36,370 nt of DNA, from assembly GCF_014653785.1 (NCBI RefSeq), contig NZ_BNAS01000008.1:1-36370 (forward strand), in the 5' to 3' direction. Numbering within the stretch: position 1 is the first letter of the stretch; the number at the start of each line of letters is the position of its first letter. Shown piece by piece: positions 25,638 through 33,476 of the stretch. This DNA is from Promicromonospora soli (GTDB lineage Bacteria; Actinomycetota; Actinomycetes; Actinomycetales; Cellulomonadaceae). Position numbers and translations under genes: made by a program. Under the pieces are notes generated by a model. The model made no database searches and was not told the origin of the DNA. It saw only the letters and a program-made list of their open reading frames with translations.

Positions 25638-25681
25638 GTCATGTCGGGCGCCGGGGCAGCTCCTCCATCGAAGGAGTAGCC

Positions 25682-27046
25682 ATGAACATCCCCGCACCCG
25701 GCAGCCCGGCCGTGCACGACGCCCCGCCGGTCCTTGATCACCGCGAGCTAGGCCGCGACATGCGGATCTTCGACTCCAGCCCGCTGGTCGGCCCCGGCCT
25801 GCCGCTATGGCTGCCCGCCGGGGCGGCCGTGCGGTACGAGCTCGAGCAGTACGCGCGAGAGGTAGCGCTTCGCACCGGCTGCGAACCCGTGTACTCGCCG
25901 GTGCTCGGCAAGCGGTCGCTGTACGAGCGGTCGGGCCACTGGGCCAAGTTCGCCGACGACATGTTCCCGCCCATGTCGCTCGGCAGGTCCGACGCCGCCT
26001 CCGGTTCGGACGGCGCAGGGCCCGGTTCCGACGGCGAGGCCGCCGACGCCGACCCCTTCGTGCTGCGCCCCGCCAACTGCCCGCACCACGCGCAGATCTA
26101 CGCGTCCGAGCCCCGCTCGTACCGCGACCTGCCCGTGCGCTACTCGGAGCTCGGGTCGATGTTCCGTGCGGAGCGGTCCGGCGTGCTGTCCGGGCTGAGT
26201 CGCGTGCGGCAGATCAACCTCGACGACGCGCACGTCTTCTGCCGCCCTGACCAGGTCGGGGCGGAATTGCGCACCGCACTGGCCGCGATCCTGGAGGTGC
26301 TCGACACCCTGGGCATCAAGGTGTCGTACCTGCGCCTGTCGGGACGCGACGACTCGGACAAGTGGCTGGGCGAACCCGAGCAGTGGGCCTCGGCAGAGGC
26401 GGCGCTGCGCGCGGTGCTCGGCGACGTCGCCGCCGGGCTTGACTGGCGCGCCGAGGCGGGCGAGGCGGCCCCCTACGGCCCCAAGATCGACGTCCAGGTG
26501 CTCGACGCGCGCGGCCACGAGGAGACCCTCGCGACCGTGCAGCTCGACTTCAACCAGCCCGAGCGGTTCGACCTGACCTACTTCGCCGCCTCGGGCGAGC
26601 GCGAGCGGGTGGTCATGATCCACCGCGGCACCGTCGGGGCCATGGAGCGGATGGTCGCGTTCCTCCTGGAGCGGCACGCCGGACGCCTGCCGTTCTGGCT
26701 CGCGCCGGTGCAGGTCTGCCTGCTGCCGGTGTCCGACCCTTCGGCGGGCTCGGGGCAGCGCGCCGATGATCCCGGCGCCGACGAGGTCGGGGAGCTGGCG
26801 GCCGACCTGCGCGCCCGGGGTCTGCGCGTCCGGGTGGAGCGGGACGGGTCGCTGGGCAACCGGATACGGCTGTCCCGCAAGCGCCGGGACGCGCTGCTGG
26901 GCGTGCTCGGACCGCGCGAGGTCGAGGCGGGTGTGCTCGCGGTGACCGACCCGGCGTCGGGCGCGAAGGTCTCCGTGCCGCTCGCAGAACTGGGCGACCG
27001 GCTCGCGGACGCGGCAAAGCGGCGTGTCCTTCGGGTCGCGCTCTGA
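25682..27046 (+). CDS. Short threonyl-tRNA synthetase paralogue lacking TGS and editing domains
   Basis: This 454-residue class II synthetase corresponds to the catalytic plus anticodon-binding part of ThrRS; standard bacterial ThrRS is about 640-680 residues. It starts directly at DHRELGRDMRIF, the beginning of the catalytic domain. Zinc-ligand positions are kept: Cys133 in ANCPHH, His184 in DDAHVFC and His314 in IHRGTVG. Motif 2 contains FRAERSG with Arg162, and motif 3 is GAMERM. A Ser/Gly/Asp-rich insert fills residues 100-125. The C-terminal anticodon-binding domain begins near residue 335. The enzyme should charge tRNA-Thr but cannot remove misattached serine. ATG 25682 has AAGGAG seven bases upstream, and the ribosome site could pair with CTCCT at 25661-25665. 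The leader suggests induction by threonyl-tRNA shortage. Confidence 0.82.
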   Translation: MNIPAPGSPAVHDAPPVLDHRELGRDMRIFDSSPLVGPGLPLWLPAGAAVRYELEQYAREVALRTGCEPVYSPVLGKRSLYERSGHWAKFADDMFPPMSLGRSDAASGSDGAGPGSDGEAADADPFVLRPANCPHHAQIYASEPRSYRDLPVRYSELGSMFRAERSGVLSGLSRVRQINLDDAHVFCRPDQVGAELRTALAAILEVLDTLGIKVSYLRLSGRDDSDKWLGEPEQWASAEAALRAVLGDVAAGLDWRAEAGEAAPYGPKIDVQVLDARGHEETLATVQLDFNQPERFDLTYFAASGERERVVMIHRGTVGAMERMVAFLLERHAGRLPFWLAPVQVCLLPVSDPSAGSGQRADDPGADEVGELAADLRARGLRVRVERDGSLGNRIRLSRKRRDALLGVLGPREVEAGVLAVTDPASGAKVSVPLAELGDRLADAAKRRVLRVAL

Positions 27047-27058
27047 GCAGGTCTCGAC

Positions 27059-27114
27059 AGGCTCGACCGGCGAGGGCAGGCCGACCAGCGAGGTCAGGCT
27101 CGACCAGCGAGGGC
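27059..27114. repeat. Three tandem 18-19-bp repeats between convergent genes
   Basis: The units are AGGCTCGACCGGCGAGGGC (27059-27077), AGGCCGACCAGCGAGGTC (27078-27095) and AGGCTCGACCAGCGAGGGC (27096-27114). Together with the preceding GGTCTCGAC they resemble the dispersed 'TCGACAGGCTCGACC' repeats common between genes in Micrococcales. The block fills the gap between the stops of the ThrRS paralogue and the NERD-like gene. Confidence 0.7.
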
Positions 27115-27771
27115 TCAGCCCGCCCAGGTGCGCAGGTCGCGGGCCGCCAGGTGCACGATCTCCAGCTCGCGCTCGGTGAGCACCGGCTTGAGCTTCTGGA
27201 GCCACGGCACCAGCTCGTCCGCGGTGAGCACCTCGAAACCGTTGGGGGGCCCTGCCACTTGCGGCTCGTCGGCGCGTACGAAGACGATCACCGGCTGCAC
27301 GGTGATCGGCACCCGGGTCGCCCGGCCCAGGATCTCCTGGGTCCGGCGCGCCTCGTTCAAGGCGGCGTCGGCGGTGATCTCCTGCTCGGGGCGGTACACG
27401 GTGTGGATGGAGAAGATGCCGCCGGGCCCGATCACGAGCTGGTCGAGCTCCAGCGCGCCGCCGTCGGACTGTACCGACTGCAGCACGCGCCAGGTGGGGC
27501 GCCGCGCGACGAGCTCCCAGAGCTCCCCGGCGACGGCCCGCGCGCCGGAGATCCGGCGTCGAATCGCCCGGTGCTGCTCGTCCGGGTGGCCGGTCAGCAG
27601 GCCGCGCAGCACCGTTACGGCGTGCTGCCGGAAGTACGCGCGGTGCCGGTCGATCAGATGCTTCGCCGGCCGGTTGTTGGTCAGGTCATCACCGCGGGCC
27701 AGACGGCCGGTGCGGAGCTGAGGTAGAGCGTCGGTGACGGTGATCGGAACGCTGAGGGATTCTGAGCCCAT
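27115..27771 (-). CDS. NERD-like domain protein
   Basis: This 218-residue protein contains a region near residues 110-145 that resembles the nuclease-related NERD domain: GALELDQLVIGPGGIFSIHTV. In active-looking NERD proteins this region ends with an Asp/Glu-x-Lys element, for example VIDSK or INTKH; here it reads IHTVY, so the usual catalytic Lys is missing. The N-terminal 60 residues (with HLIDRHRAYFRQHAVTVLR) are helical. I chose the ATG at 27771 because it starts MGSESLSVPITV; the frame remains open far upstream only as a shadow of the MFS gene. Function is unknown, and a DNA-binding or inactive nuclease-like role is possible. Confidence 0.6.
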   Translation of the reverse strand: MGSESLSVPITVTDALPQLRTGRLARGDDLTNNRPAKHLIDRHRAYFRQHAVTVLRGLLTGHPDEQHRAIRRRISGARAVAGELWELVARRPTWRVLQSVQSDGGALELDQLVIGPGGIFSIHTVYRPEQEITADAALNEARRTQEILGRATRVPITVQPVIVFVRADEPQVAGPPNGFEVLTADELVPWLQKLKPVLTERELEIVHLAARDLRTWAG

Positions 27772-27827
27772 GCGGCGGACGTTACGTCCGCTATGGCATC
27801 GGCGCGCGTTCTGGCAGTGAAGAAGCG

Positions 27828-29033
27828 TCAGACCTGCGTCGATGGGAATGCCCGGCGCGCCACCACCACGACGACCAGCGCCGTCACGACGAGCGCAGCC
27901 CCCGTGTACGGGATTGCCGCGGCCCCCGCGCCGTCGAGCACGAGCGCCCCGAGTGCGGCGCCGCCGCCGATCCCGATGTTGGCCGTGGCGTTGACGAGCG
28001 CGCCGACGACGTCGGGCGAGGCCCCGCGCGTCCGGATGGCCGCCGTCTGGAAGACGGCGGCGACGGCGCCGAAGCCGATGCTCCACACGGCCGCGGCGGC
28101 GAGCGTGCCCACTGTGCTGGGGAAGGTAAGTCCGAGGGCGAGGATGCCGCCGGCGACGACGACCAGGGTGACGACGGTGGTCTGCCGGGGCCGCACGTCG
28201 AGCCGGGCGGCGGCATAAGCGGCCCCGATGAGGCCGAGGGCGCCGACGAACAGGAGGGCCGGGCCGACCGCGGCCATGGCGAGCCCCGCGGCCAGGAGCA
28301 GCACCGATATATACGTGTAGACGGTGTAGTGGCCCAGGTAGACGAGGGCGTTCGCCGTGGTGACGGTGGCCAGCGCGGTGCGGCGCGCGCCGCGGGCGGC
28401 GTCGTTCGGGGGAGTGCCGCCTCCCGGGACGGACGGCAGGAGCACCGCAGTGAGCACGCCGGCGAGCGCGCACGCACCGGCCAGGACCAGGAAGGACGTG
28501 CGCCAGCCGACCGCGGTGCCGAGCGACGTCGTCAGGGGCACGCCCAGGACGAACCCGACAGACGCCCCCAGCGTGACGAGCGCCAGCGCGCGGCCCGCGA
28601 GGTGCGGGCGCACCAGGCGCGACACGTACCCGATGCACACGGAGAAGAAGACGGCGTGTGCCGCTCCGCCCAGCGCCCGGGCGACGGCGACCACCTCGAA
28701 CGTAGGCGCCAGCACGACGATCAGGTTGCTCGCGGTGTAGACGGCGAGCGCGCCGAGCAGCACCGCCTTGCGCGGCAGCCGGCGCGTGGCGGACGTCAGG
28801 GGGAGGGCGAGCGCCGCGACCATGAACGCGTACGCCGTCACGAGCAGCCCTGCCAGGGACTCGGAGACCTCGAGGTCGTCGCTGATCAGGGGGAGCAGAC
28901 CCACCGGGACCAGCTCCGTCGTGATGGCGACGAACGTCGCCAGCGCCAGGGCGAACAGGCCGCCGGCGGCGCCGCGTACGTCGCCGGGATGCCAGGTCGG
29001 GGGCCGGGGGCTCGAGGTAGGCATGGGTTCCAT
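27828..29033 (-). CDS. MFS transporter, DHA1 drug/sugar efflux type
   Basis: This protein of about 401 residues has 12 hydrophobic segments and the DHA1 family start ELVPVGLLPLISDDL in the first helix. The loop after helix 2 carries TSATRRLPRKAVL, the place of the classical MFS motif A. The helix-5 region GASVGFVLGVPLTTSLG matches the antiporter motif C. Relatives are annotated as AraJ- or chloramphenicol-type exporters. Substrate cannot be read from the sequence. Starts at 29033 (MEPMPTSS) and 29024 are both possible. The gene is divergent from the ABC-F gene with 158 bases between starts. Confidence 0.82.
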   Translation of the reverse strand: MEPMPTSSPRPPTWHPGDVRGAAGGLFALALATFVAITTELVPVGLLPLISDDLEVSESLAGLLVTAYAFMVAALALPLTSATRRLPRKAVLLGALAVYTASNLIVVLAPTFEVVAVARALGGAAHAVFFSVCIGYVSRLVRPHLAGRALALVTLGASVGFVLGVPLTTSLGTAVGWRTSFLVLAGACALAGVLTAVLLPSVPGGGTPPNDAARGARRTALATVTTANALVYLGHYTVYTYISVLLLAAGLAMAAVGPALLFVGALGLIGAAYAAARLDVRPRQTTVVTLVVVAGGILALGLTFPSTVGTLAAAAVWSIGFGAVAAVFQTAAIRTRGASPDVVGALVNATANIGIGGGAALGALVLDGAGAAAIPYTGAALVVTALVVVVVARRAFPSTQV

Positions 29034-29191
29034 CCCAGACCTGACGTGCCCGGATGGCAAGGTGAAATGAGCGGTAGTGACATTCGTCGCGGCCTGCCCG
29101 ACGTCGGACCGGGACCCCCTAGACTGGAGCGGCCCCCGTCGCCGTGGGCCGAACCACCACCTGCCACCCCCCAACTGTGAGGAACACCTGC

Positions 29192-30790
29192 GTGATCACT
29201 GCCCATGGCGTCGAGCTGCGCGTCGGCGCGCGCGTGCTGCTGAGCGAGGCCACCTTTCGGGTCGCCTCGGGCGACCGGATCGGCCTGGTCGGCCGTAACG
29301 GTGCCGGCAAGACCACGCTGACCAAGACCCTCGCGGGCGAGACCCAGCCGTCGGGCGGGCAGATCGTGCGCGGCACCGACATCGGCTACCTGCCGCAGGA
29401 CCCGCGCACCGGCGACCTGGACGTCCTCGCGATGGACCGCGTGCTGTCGGCGCGGAACCTCGACAAGGTCATCGCGCAGATGCGCCGGGCCGAGGGTGAG
29501 ATGGCGTCGGCGGACCCGGCGACGCACGAGGCCGCGATGGAGCGGTACCCCAAGCTCGAGGCGCGTTTCCTGGCCGCCGGCGGTTACGCCGCCGAGTCGG
29601 AGGCGCAGATCATCACCGCGAACCTGGGCCTGGACGAGCGAGTCCTGGCGCAGCCGCTCGGCACCCTGTCCGGTGGCCAGCGCCGCCGGATCGAGCTGGC
29701 GCGCATCCTGTTCAGCGGCGTCGAGACGCTGCTCCTGGACGAGCCCACCAACCACCTCGACGCGGACTCGATCCTCTGGCTGCGCGACTACCTCCGTGCG
29801 TACAACGGCGGGTTCATCGTGATCAGCCACGACACCGAACTGCTGCGGGCCACCGTGAACAAGGTGTTCCACCTGGACGCCAACCGAGGTGAGCTCGACC
29901 AGTACAACCTGGGCTGGGACGGCTACCTGGAGCAGCGCGATACCGACGAGCGGCGTCGTCGGCGGGAACGGGCGAACGCCGAGAAGAAGGCCGGCACGCT
30001 GCTCGCCCAGGCCGAGAAGATGCGCGCCAAGGCCACCAAGGCGACCGCGGCGCAGAACATGATCAAGCGCGCCGAGAAGATGCTCGGCGGGCTCGAGGCC
30101 GAGCGCGCCTCGGACCGCGTGGCCAACCTGCGCTTCCCGACGCCGGCGCCCTGCGGCCGCACGCCGCTCACCGCGAGCGGGCTGTCGAAGGCGTACGGGT
30201 CCCAGGAGGTGTTCGCCGGGGTGGACCTGGCGATCGACCGCGGATCCCGCGTGGTCATCCTCGGCTTCAACGGCGCCGGCAAGACGACGCTCCTGCGCAT
30301 CCTGGCGGGCGTCGAGGCGCCCGACACCGGCGAGGTGGTGCCCGGTCACGGGCTCAAGCTCGGCTACTACGCCCAGGAGCACGACACGCTCGACATGAAC
30401 GTGACGGTCGTGGAGAACCTGCGGCACGCCGCGCCCGACCTCACGGACACGCAGGTCCGCTCGGTGCTCGGCTCGTTCCTCTTCAGCGGGGACGACGCCT
30501 ACAAGCCGACCAACGTGCTGTCCGGCGGCGAGAAGACGCGCCTGGCGCTGGCGACGATCGTGGTGTCCGGCGCGAACGTGCTGCTGCTGGACGAGCCCAC
30601 CAACAACCTCGACCCCGCGTCGCGCGCCGAGATCCTCGGGGCGCTCAAGACGTACGAGGGCGCGGTGGTCATGGTGACCCACGACGACGGCGCCGTCGAG
30701 GCGCTGGAGCCCGAGCGCGTCCTGCTGCTGCCCGACGGCGACGAGGACCTCTGGAACGACAGCTACCAGGAGCTCGTCTCCCTGGCGTGA
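29192..30790 (+). CDS. ABC-F family ribosome-associated ATPase
   Basis: This 532-residue protein has two ABC domains and no membrane segment. NBD1 has GRNGAGKTT (about residues 34-42), LSGGQRRR and LLLDEPTNHLD. NBD2 has GFNGAGKTT, LSGGEKTR and LLLDEPTNNLD. A long charged Lys/Arg/Ala linker (about residues 245-300) sits between them, as in ABC-F proteins that enter the ribosomal E site. Such proteins either tune translation (EttA, Uup) or protect ribosomes from antibiotics. The conserved intact motifs and housekeeping-like neighbours favour a cellular role, but resistance cannot be excluded. The GTG at 29192 has GAGGA 13 to 9 bases upstream. TAGACT at 29120-29125 may be the -10 box. Confidence 0.87.
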   Translation: MITAHGVELRVGARVLLSEATFRVASGDRIGLVGRNGAGKTTLTKTLAGETQPSGGQIVRGTDIGYLPQDPRTGDLDVLAMDRVLSARNLDKVIAQMRRAEGEMASADPATHEAAMERYPKLEARFLAAGGYAAESEAQIITANLGLDERVLAQPLGTLSGGQRRRIELARILFSGVETLLLDEPTNHLDADSILWLRDYLRAYNGGFIVISHDTELLRATVNKVFHLDANRGELDQYNLGWDGYLEQRDTDERRRRRERANAEKKAGTLLAQAEKMRAKATKATAAQNMIKRAEKMLGGLEAERASDRVANLRFPTPAPCGRTPLTASGLSKAYGSQEVFAGVDLAIDRGSRVVILGFNGAGKTTLLRILAGVEAPDTGEVVPGHGLKLGYYAQEHDTLDMNVTVVENLRHAAPDLTDTQVRSVLGSFLFSGDDAYKPTNVLSGGEKTRLALATIVVSGANVLLLDEPTNNLDPASRAEILGALKTYEGAVVMVTHDDGAVEALEPERVLLLPDGDEDLWNDSYQELVSLA

Positions 30791-30797
30791 CCGCGGC

Positions 30798-31724
30798 TCA
30801 GCGCAGCTGGGCCTCGATCAGCGCGTCTTCGTCGTCCTCCGCGGTCCGACGGCGGTCGCGGGCCGGCCTGCGCGCCCGCACGCCGTCGGCGTCGGCCTCG
30901 TTCTCCGAGGCCAGCAGCAGGTCGCCGGCCGACACGCTCTCGCCGCGCAGCGCCCCGCGCTCGCGGCGCCACAGCAGCACGTACCCGCCGATCGCGCCGA
31001 TCGCGAAGATGACCCACTGGAACGCGTACGACAGGTGCGAGCCCGGGTCGGTGTCCGGCTTCGGCAGGGCGGCGAGCTGAGTCTCGGGCGCGGGCTCCTC
31101 CGACCGGAGCGCGCCGTACGCGCCGACGGTGCGGCCCTCGGCCCACGCGCCGCCGTCCGGACCCGCCGCGAGCACCTGCTCGGTCGAGATCGCCTGCACC
31201 TGCCCAGGGGGCGTGCCGCGGCTCGACGGGGGCTCGTCCGCGCGCAGCGACGCCACCACGGTCACCGTGCCCGACGGCGGCGCGGGCACTGCATCGGGCG
31301 CCGACCCGTCGGACCCGAGCGGCACGAACCCGCGGTCGACGACGATCACGATGTCCTGCCCGGGGAGCTGCGCCTCGAACGGGACCAGCACGTGGTACCC
31401 GCCGCGCCCGCCCACGGGCCGGTTGCGCAGCAGCACCGTCGCGTCGGTGACGTAGCTCCCCTCGAGCTCCACCTGCTGCCAGATGTCGGTCGCCGGCACG
31501 ACGGCGCCGGGGCCGTCCAGGATCTCCTCCACGGGCACCGTGGGTGCGGACCAGTTGGCGTTGACGAGGTCGATCTCGGCGTTGCGGGCCTCGGACCGGT
31601 TCCACTGCCAGCGCCCGGCCACGAGGCACAGGGCGGCCAGGACCACGGCGGCCACCGCGAGGATCACCCACTGCCGGGTGGTGCGGGGGCCGCGGGCGTC
31701 GTCGGGCGCAGCGCTGCCGCTCAC
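30798..31724 (-). CDS. SURF1-like cytochrome oxidase assembly protein
   Basis: This 308-residue protein has two transmembrane segments flanking an outer domain, the SURF1 arrangement: WVILAVAAVVLAALCLVAG near residues 19-37, and FQWVIFAIGAIGGYVLLW around 240-257. Family patterns include GRWQWNR just after the first helix, LLRNRPVGGRGGYHVL and VDRGFVPLG. SURF1 helps in the assembly of cytochrome c oxidase, including heme delivery. The C-terminal about 50 residues are charged and disordered. The GTG at 31724 overlaps the stop of the next minus-strand gene (GTGA). It is convergent with the ABC-F gene, with seven bases between stops. Confidence 0.85.
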   Translation of the reverse strand: MSGSAAPDDARGPRTTRQWVILAVAAVVLAALCLVAGRWQWNRSEARNAEIDLVNANWSAPTVPVEEILDGPGAVVPATDIWQQVELEGSYVTDATVLLRNRPVGGRGGYHVLVPFEAQLPGQDIVIVVDRGFVPLGSDGSAPDAVPAPPSGTVTVVASLRADEPPSSRGTPPGQVQAISTEQVLAAGPDGGAWAEGRTVGAYGALRSEEPAPETQLAALPKPDTDPGSHLSYAFQWVIFAIGAIGGYVLLWRRERGALRGESVSAGDLLLASENEADADGVRARRPARDRRRTAEDDEDALIEAQLR

Positions 31725-31972
31725 GACACCCGGTCCAGTTCCGCCACCGCCACTGTCTGCTTCCAGAACGACCGCGCCGCCAGGAACTGCTCGAGGTGCT
31801 CGCGGTGGTCGTCGCACGCGAGCCACACCTTGCGCCGCTCGGGGGTGTGCAGCTTCGGGTTGTTCCACAGCAGGCCCCACGTGGCCTGCGCGCGGCAGCC
31901 CTTCGAGCTACAGATCAGCTCGCCGTCGGGCACGGGGTCGGGTGCGGGGCCGGAGAGGCCGAGGAGGTCCAT
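31721..31972 (-). CDS. Small conserved protein with Cys/His motif
   Basis: This 83-residue protein has CSSKGC and, about 20 residues later, CDDH, enough to bind one zinc ion. It reads MDLLGLSGPAPDP at the start and HREHLEQFLAARSFWKQTV near the end. Proteins of this type regularly occur next to SURF1 genes in actinobacteria and are annotated as hypothetical. The four-base overlap with SURF1 suggests a joint role in respiration, but no function is known. ATG 31972 is the first Met after the upstream gene. Confidence 0.72.
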   Translation of the reverse strand: MDLLGLSGPAPDPVPDGELICSSKGCRAQATWGLLWNNPKLHTPERRKVWLACDDHREHLEQFLAARSFWKQTVAVAELDRVS

Positions 31973-31983
31973 CGGTAGTCCGC

Positions 31984-32340
31984 TCAGTCGTCCACGTGGT
32001 CGATGACGCGGCCGGAGCCCGGGCCGTTCGGCACATCGGGGGAGGCCGGGGAGCCAGGGGCGTCGGGCAGCTCGGTGAGCGCGGGGGCGGCCTTGGGCGT
32101 CACGGGGGAGGTGTCGTGCTCGGCGTGGTCCCGCCCGGCGTTGGCGATGAGCACCGCCGAGTACGGCAGCACCACAGCGGCGGCTACGAGCGCCCACCGG
32201 AGCCAGCCGTCCACCGCGACGGCGCCGATGATGCAGACCACGCGGATGGACATCTGGATGAAGTAGCTACGCGTGCGGCGCGCCTGGTCCACCGCCAGCG
32301 GCTCGGGGGCCGAGGTGATGGAGGGTACCGGCTCGCTCAT
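31984..32340 (-). CDS. DUF3099 family membrane protein
   Basis: This 118-residue protein matches DUF3099: ITSAPEPLAVDQARRTRSYFIQMSIRVVC at residues 8-36, then GWLRWALVAAAVVLPYSAVLIAN at about 45-67. Two membrane helices are predicted, with a Pro/Gly/Asp-rich cytoplasmic tail. It is the first gene of the minus-strand cluster DUF3099, small Cys/His protein and SURF1, 11 bases before the second gene. No role is known. Its divergent neighbour is fabG. Confidence 0.82.
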   Translation of the reverse strand: MSEPVPSITSAPEPLAVDQARRTRSYFIQMSIRVVCIIGAVAVDGWLRWALVAAAVVLPYSAVLIANAGRDHAEHDTSPVTPKAAPALTELPDAPGSPASPDVPNGPGSGRVIDHVDD

Positions 32341-32404
32341 CCTGCCAGTCTACGTGCGTCGGGAACCCGTCGAGCACCCCGTCGGCGCGCCCCGGACGCG
32401 CGGG

Positions 32405-32410
32405 TAGATT
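32405..32410 (+). promoter_or_regulatory. Candidate -10 box upstream of fabG
   Basis: TAGATT fits TANNNT and would give a leader of about 160 bases before fabG. No convincing -35 box is seen. The long leader (32411-32578) contains GCGCGC repeats and no reading frame I would support. Confidence 0.3.
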
Positions 32411-32578
32411 GTAGGAAACCGACAAGGACGAGTGGATCCCTGTGGCCCGCCGCGCGCGGCGAGTGTCAGACGCGCGGGGTAGCGTCGCAGCGGACCCGGA
32501 CGACCGAGGTTCTGGCCGCGGCCCCAGACTCGTGCGGCCTCCCGTGCAGCACCATCCAGCATCGAGGAGCTTCAGGTG

Positions 32579-33316
32579 ATGACCACCTCTCAGAGCATTG
32601 CCGCAGGCCCGACCGGCCGTGTCGTCGTCGTGACGGGTGCCGCTCGCGGCATCGGCCGCGCAATCGCCGAGCGTTTCGTGGCCGACGGCGACCGCGTCGC
32701 CACGATCTACCGCGGCGGCGAGCTGCCCAAGGGCGTCGAGGCCTATGTGGCGGACGTCACCGACTCCGCGGCCGTCGACGCCGCGTTCACCGCCATCGAG
32801 GCGGACATGGGCCGCGTCGAGGTGCTGGTGGCGAACGCCGGCGTGACCAAGGACCAGCTCCTCATGCGGATGAGCGACGAGGAGTTCCAGTCGGTGATCG
32901 ACGTGAACCTCACCGGGACCTTCCGCTGCGTGCGCCGCGCGTCCAAGGGCATGATCCGGGCCCGGAAGGGCCGCATCGTGCTGGTCGGCTCGATCGTGGG
33001 CACGCTCGGTGGGGCCGGCCAGGTCAACTACGCCTCGTCGAAGGCGGCCCTGGTGGGCATGGCCCGCTCGATCACCCGCGAGCTCGGCTCGCGCGGCATC
33101 ACGGCGAACGTCATCGCGCCGGGCTACGTCGAGACGGACATGACCGCGGCACTGTCCGAAGAGGTGCGCAAGACCTATCTCAAGAACATCCCCGCCGCGC
33201 GCTTCGCCAGTGTGGACGAGATCGCGTCGGTGGTCTCGTTCGTCGCGTCCGACGCCGCGGGCTACATCTCGGGTGCGCTCATCCCCGTCGACGGTGGTCT
33301 CGGGATGGGTCACTGA
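32579..33316 (+). CDS. fabG: 3-oxoacyl-ACP reductase FabG (MabA-like)
   Basis: This 245-residue short-chain dehydrogenase has the NADPH site TGAARGIG at residues 19-26, NAGV and the catalytic set Ser138, Tyr151 and Lys155 in YASSK. It reduces 3-oxoacyl-ACP to 3-hydroxyacyl-ACP in type II fatty acid synthesis. The start is ATG at 32579, with GAGGAG at 32564-32569; GTG at 32576 would add one residue. The next gene is the enoyl-ACP reductase, so the pair corresponds to the mabA-inhA arrangement of actinobacteria. C-terminal SGALIPVDGGLGMGH is typical for FabG. Confidence 0.9.
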   Translation: MTTSQSIAAGPTGRVVVVTGAARGIGRAIAERFVADGDRVATIYRGGELPKGVEAYVADVTDSAAVDAAFTAIEADMGRVEVLVANAGVTKDQLLMRMSDEEFQSVIDVNLTGTFRCVRRASKGMIRARKGRIVLVGSIVGTLGGAGQVNYASSKAALVGMARSITRELGSRGITANVIAPGYVETDMTAALSEEVRKTYLKNIPAARFASVDEIASVVSFVASDAAGYISGALIPVDGGLGMGH

Positions 33317-33380
33317 GCCGTACGCTGGCGCCGCTACCTGCGGGTTTGCCCGTACATATCCAACATTCTCGACAACAAAC

Positions 33381-33407
33381 ACGGCGCGGAGTTTCGTTCC
33401 ACGCCGT
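33381..33407 (+). terminator. Stem-loop between fabG and fabI
   Basis: ACGGCG (33381-33386) pairs with CGCCGT (33402-33407), extended by GGA with TCC inside, around GTTTCG. It lies 65 bases after fabG and 70 bases before fabI in a 160-base gap. It could be a partial terminator that lowers fabI readthrough or an mRNA processing site. Confidence 0.4.
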
Positions 33408-33476
33408 ATTCCGCATTACGCTCGCACCCAGCACAGGGGTCGCCTCGGCACGCCTGCGCCTGAACGGAAGGACAAC

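Noticed and set aside
27059-27114. Short tandem repeats as the start of a CRISPR array
   Set aside because: Units are directly adjacent without spacers and only three in number.
29144-29191. An in-frame N-terminal extension of the ABC-F gene with three Thr codons as another leader peptide
   Set aside because: No stop codon separates it from the ABC-F frame and no terminator hairpin is seen; the GTG at 29192 has its own ribosome site.
32267-33382. A long minus-strand open frame opposite fabG
   Set aside because: It is an antisense shadow; fabG on the plus strand has a complete catalytic triad and ribosome site.
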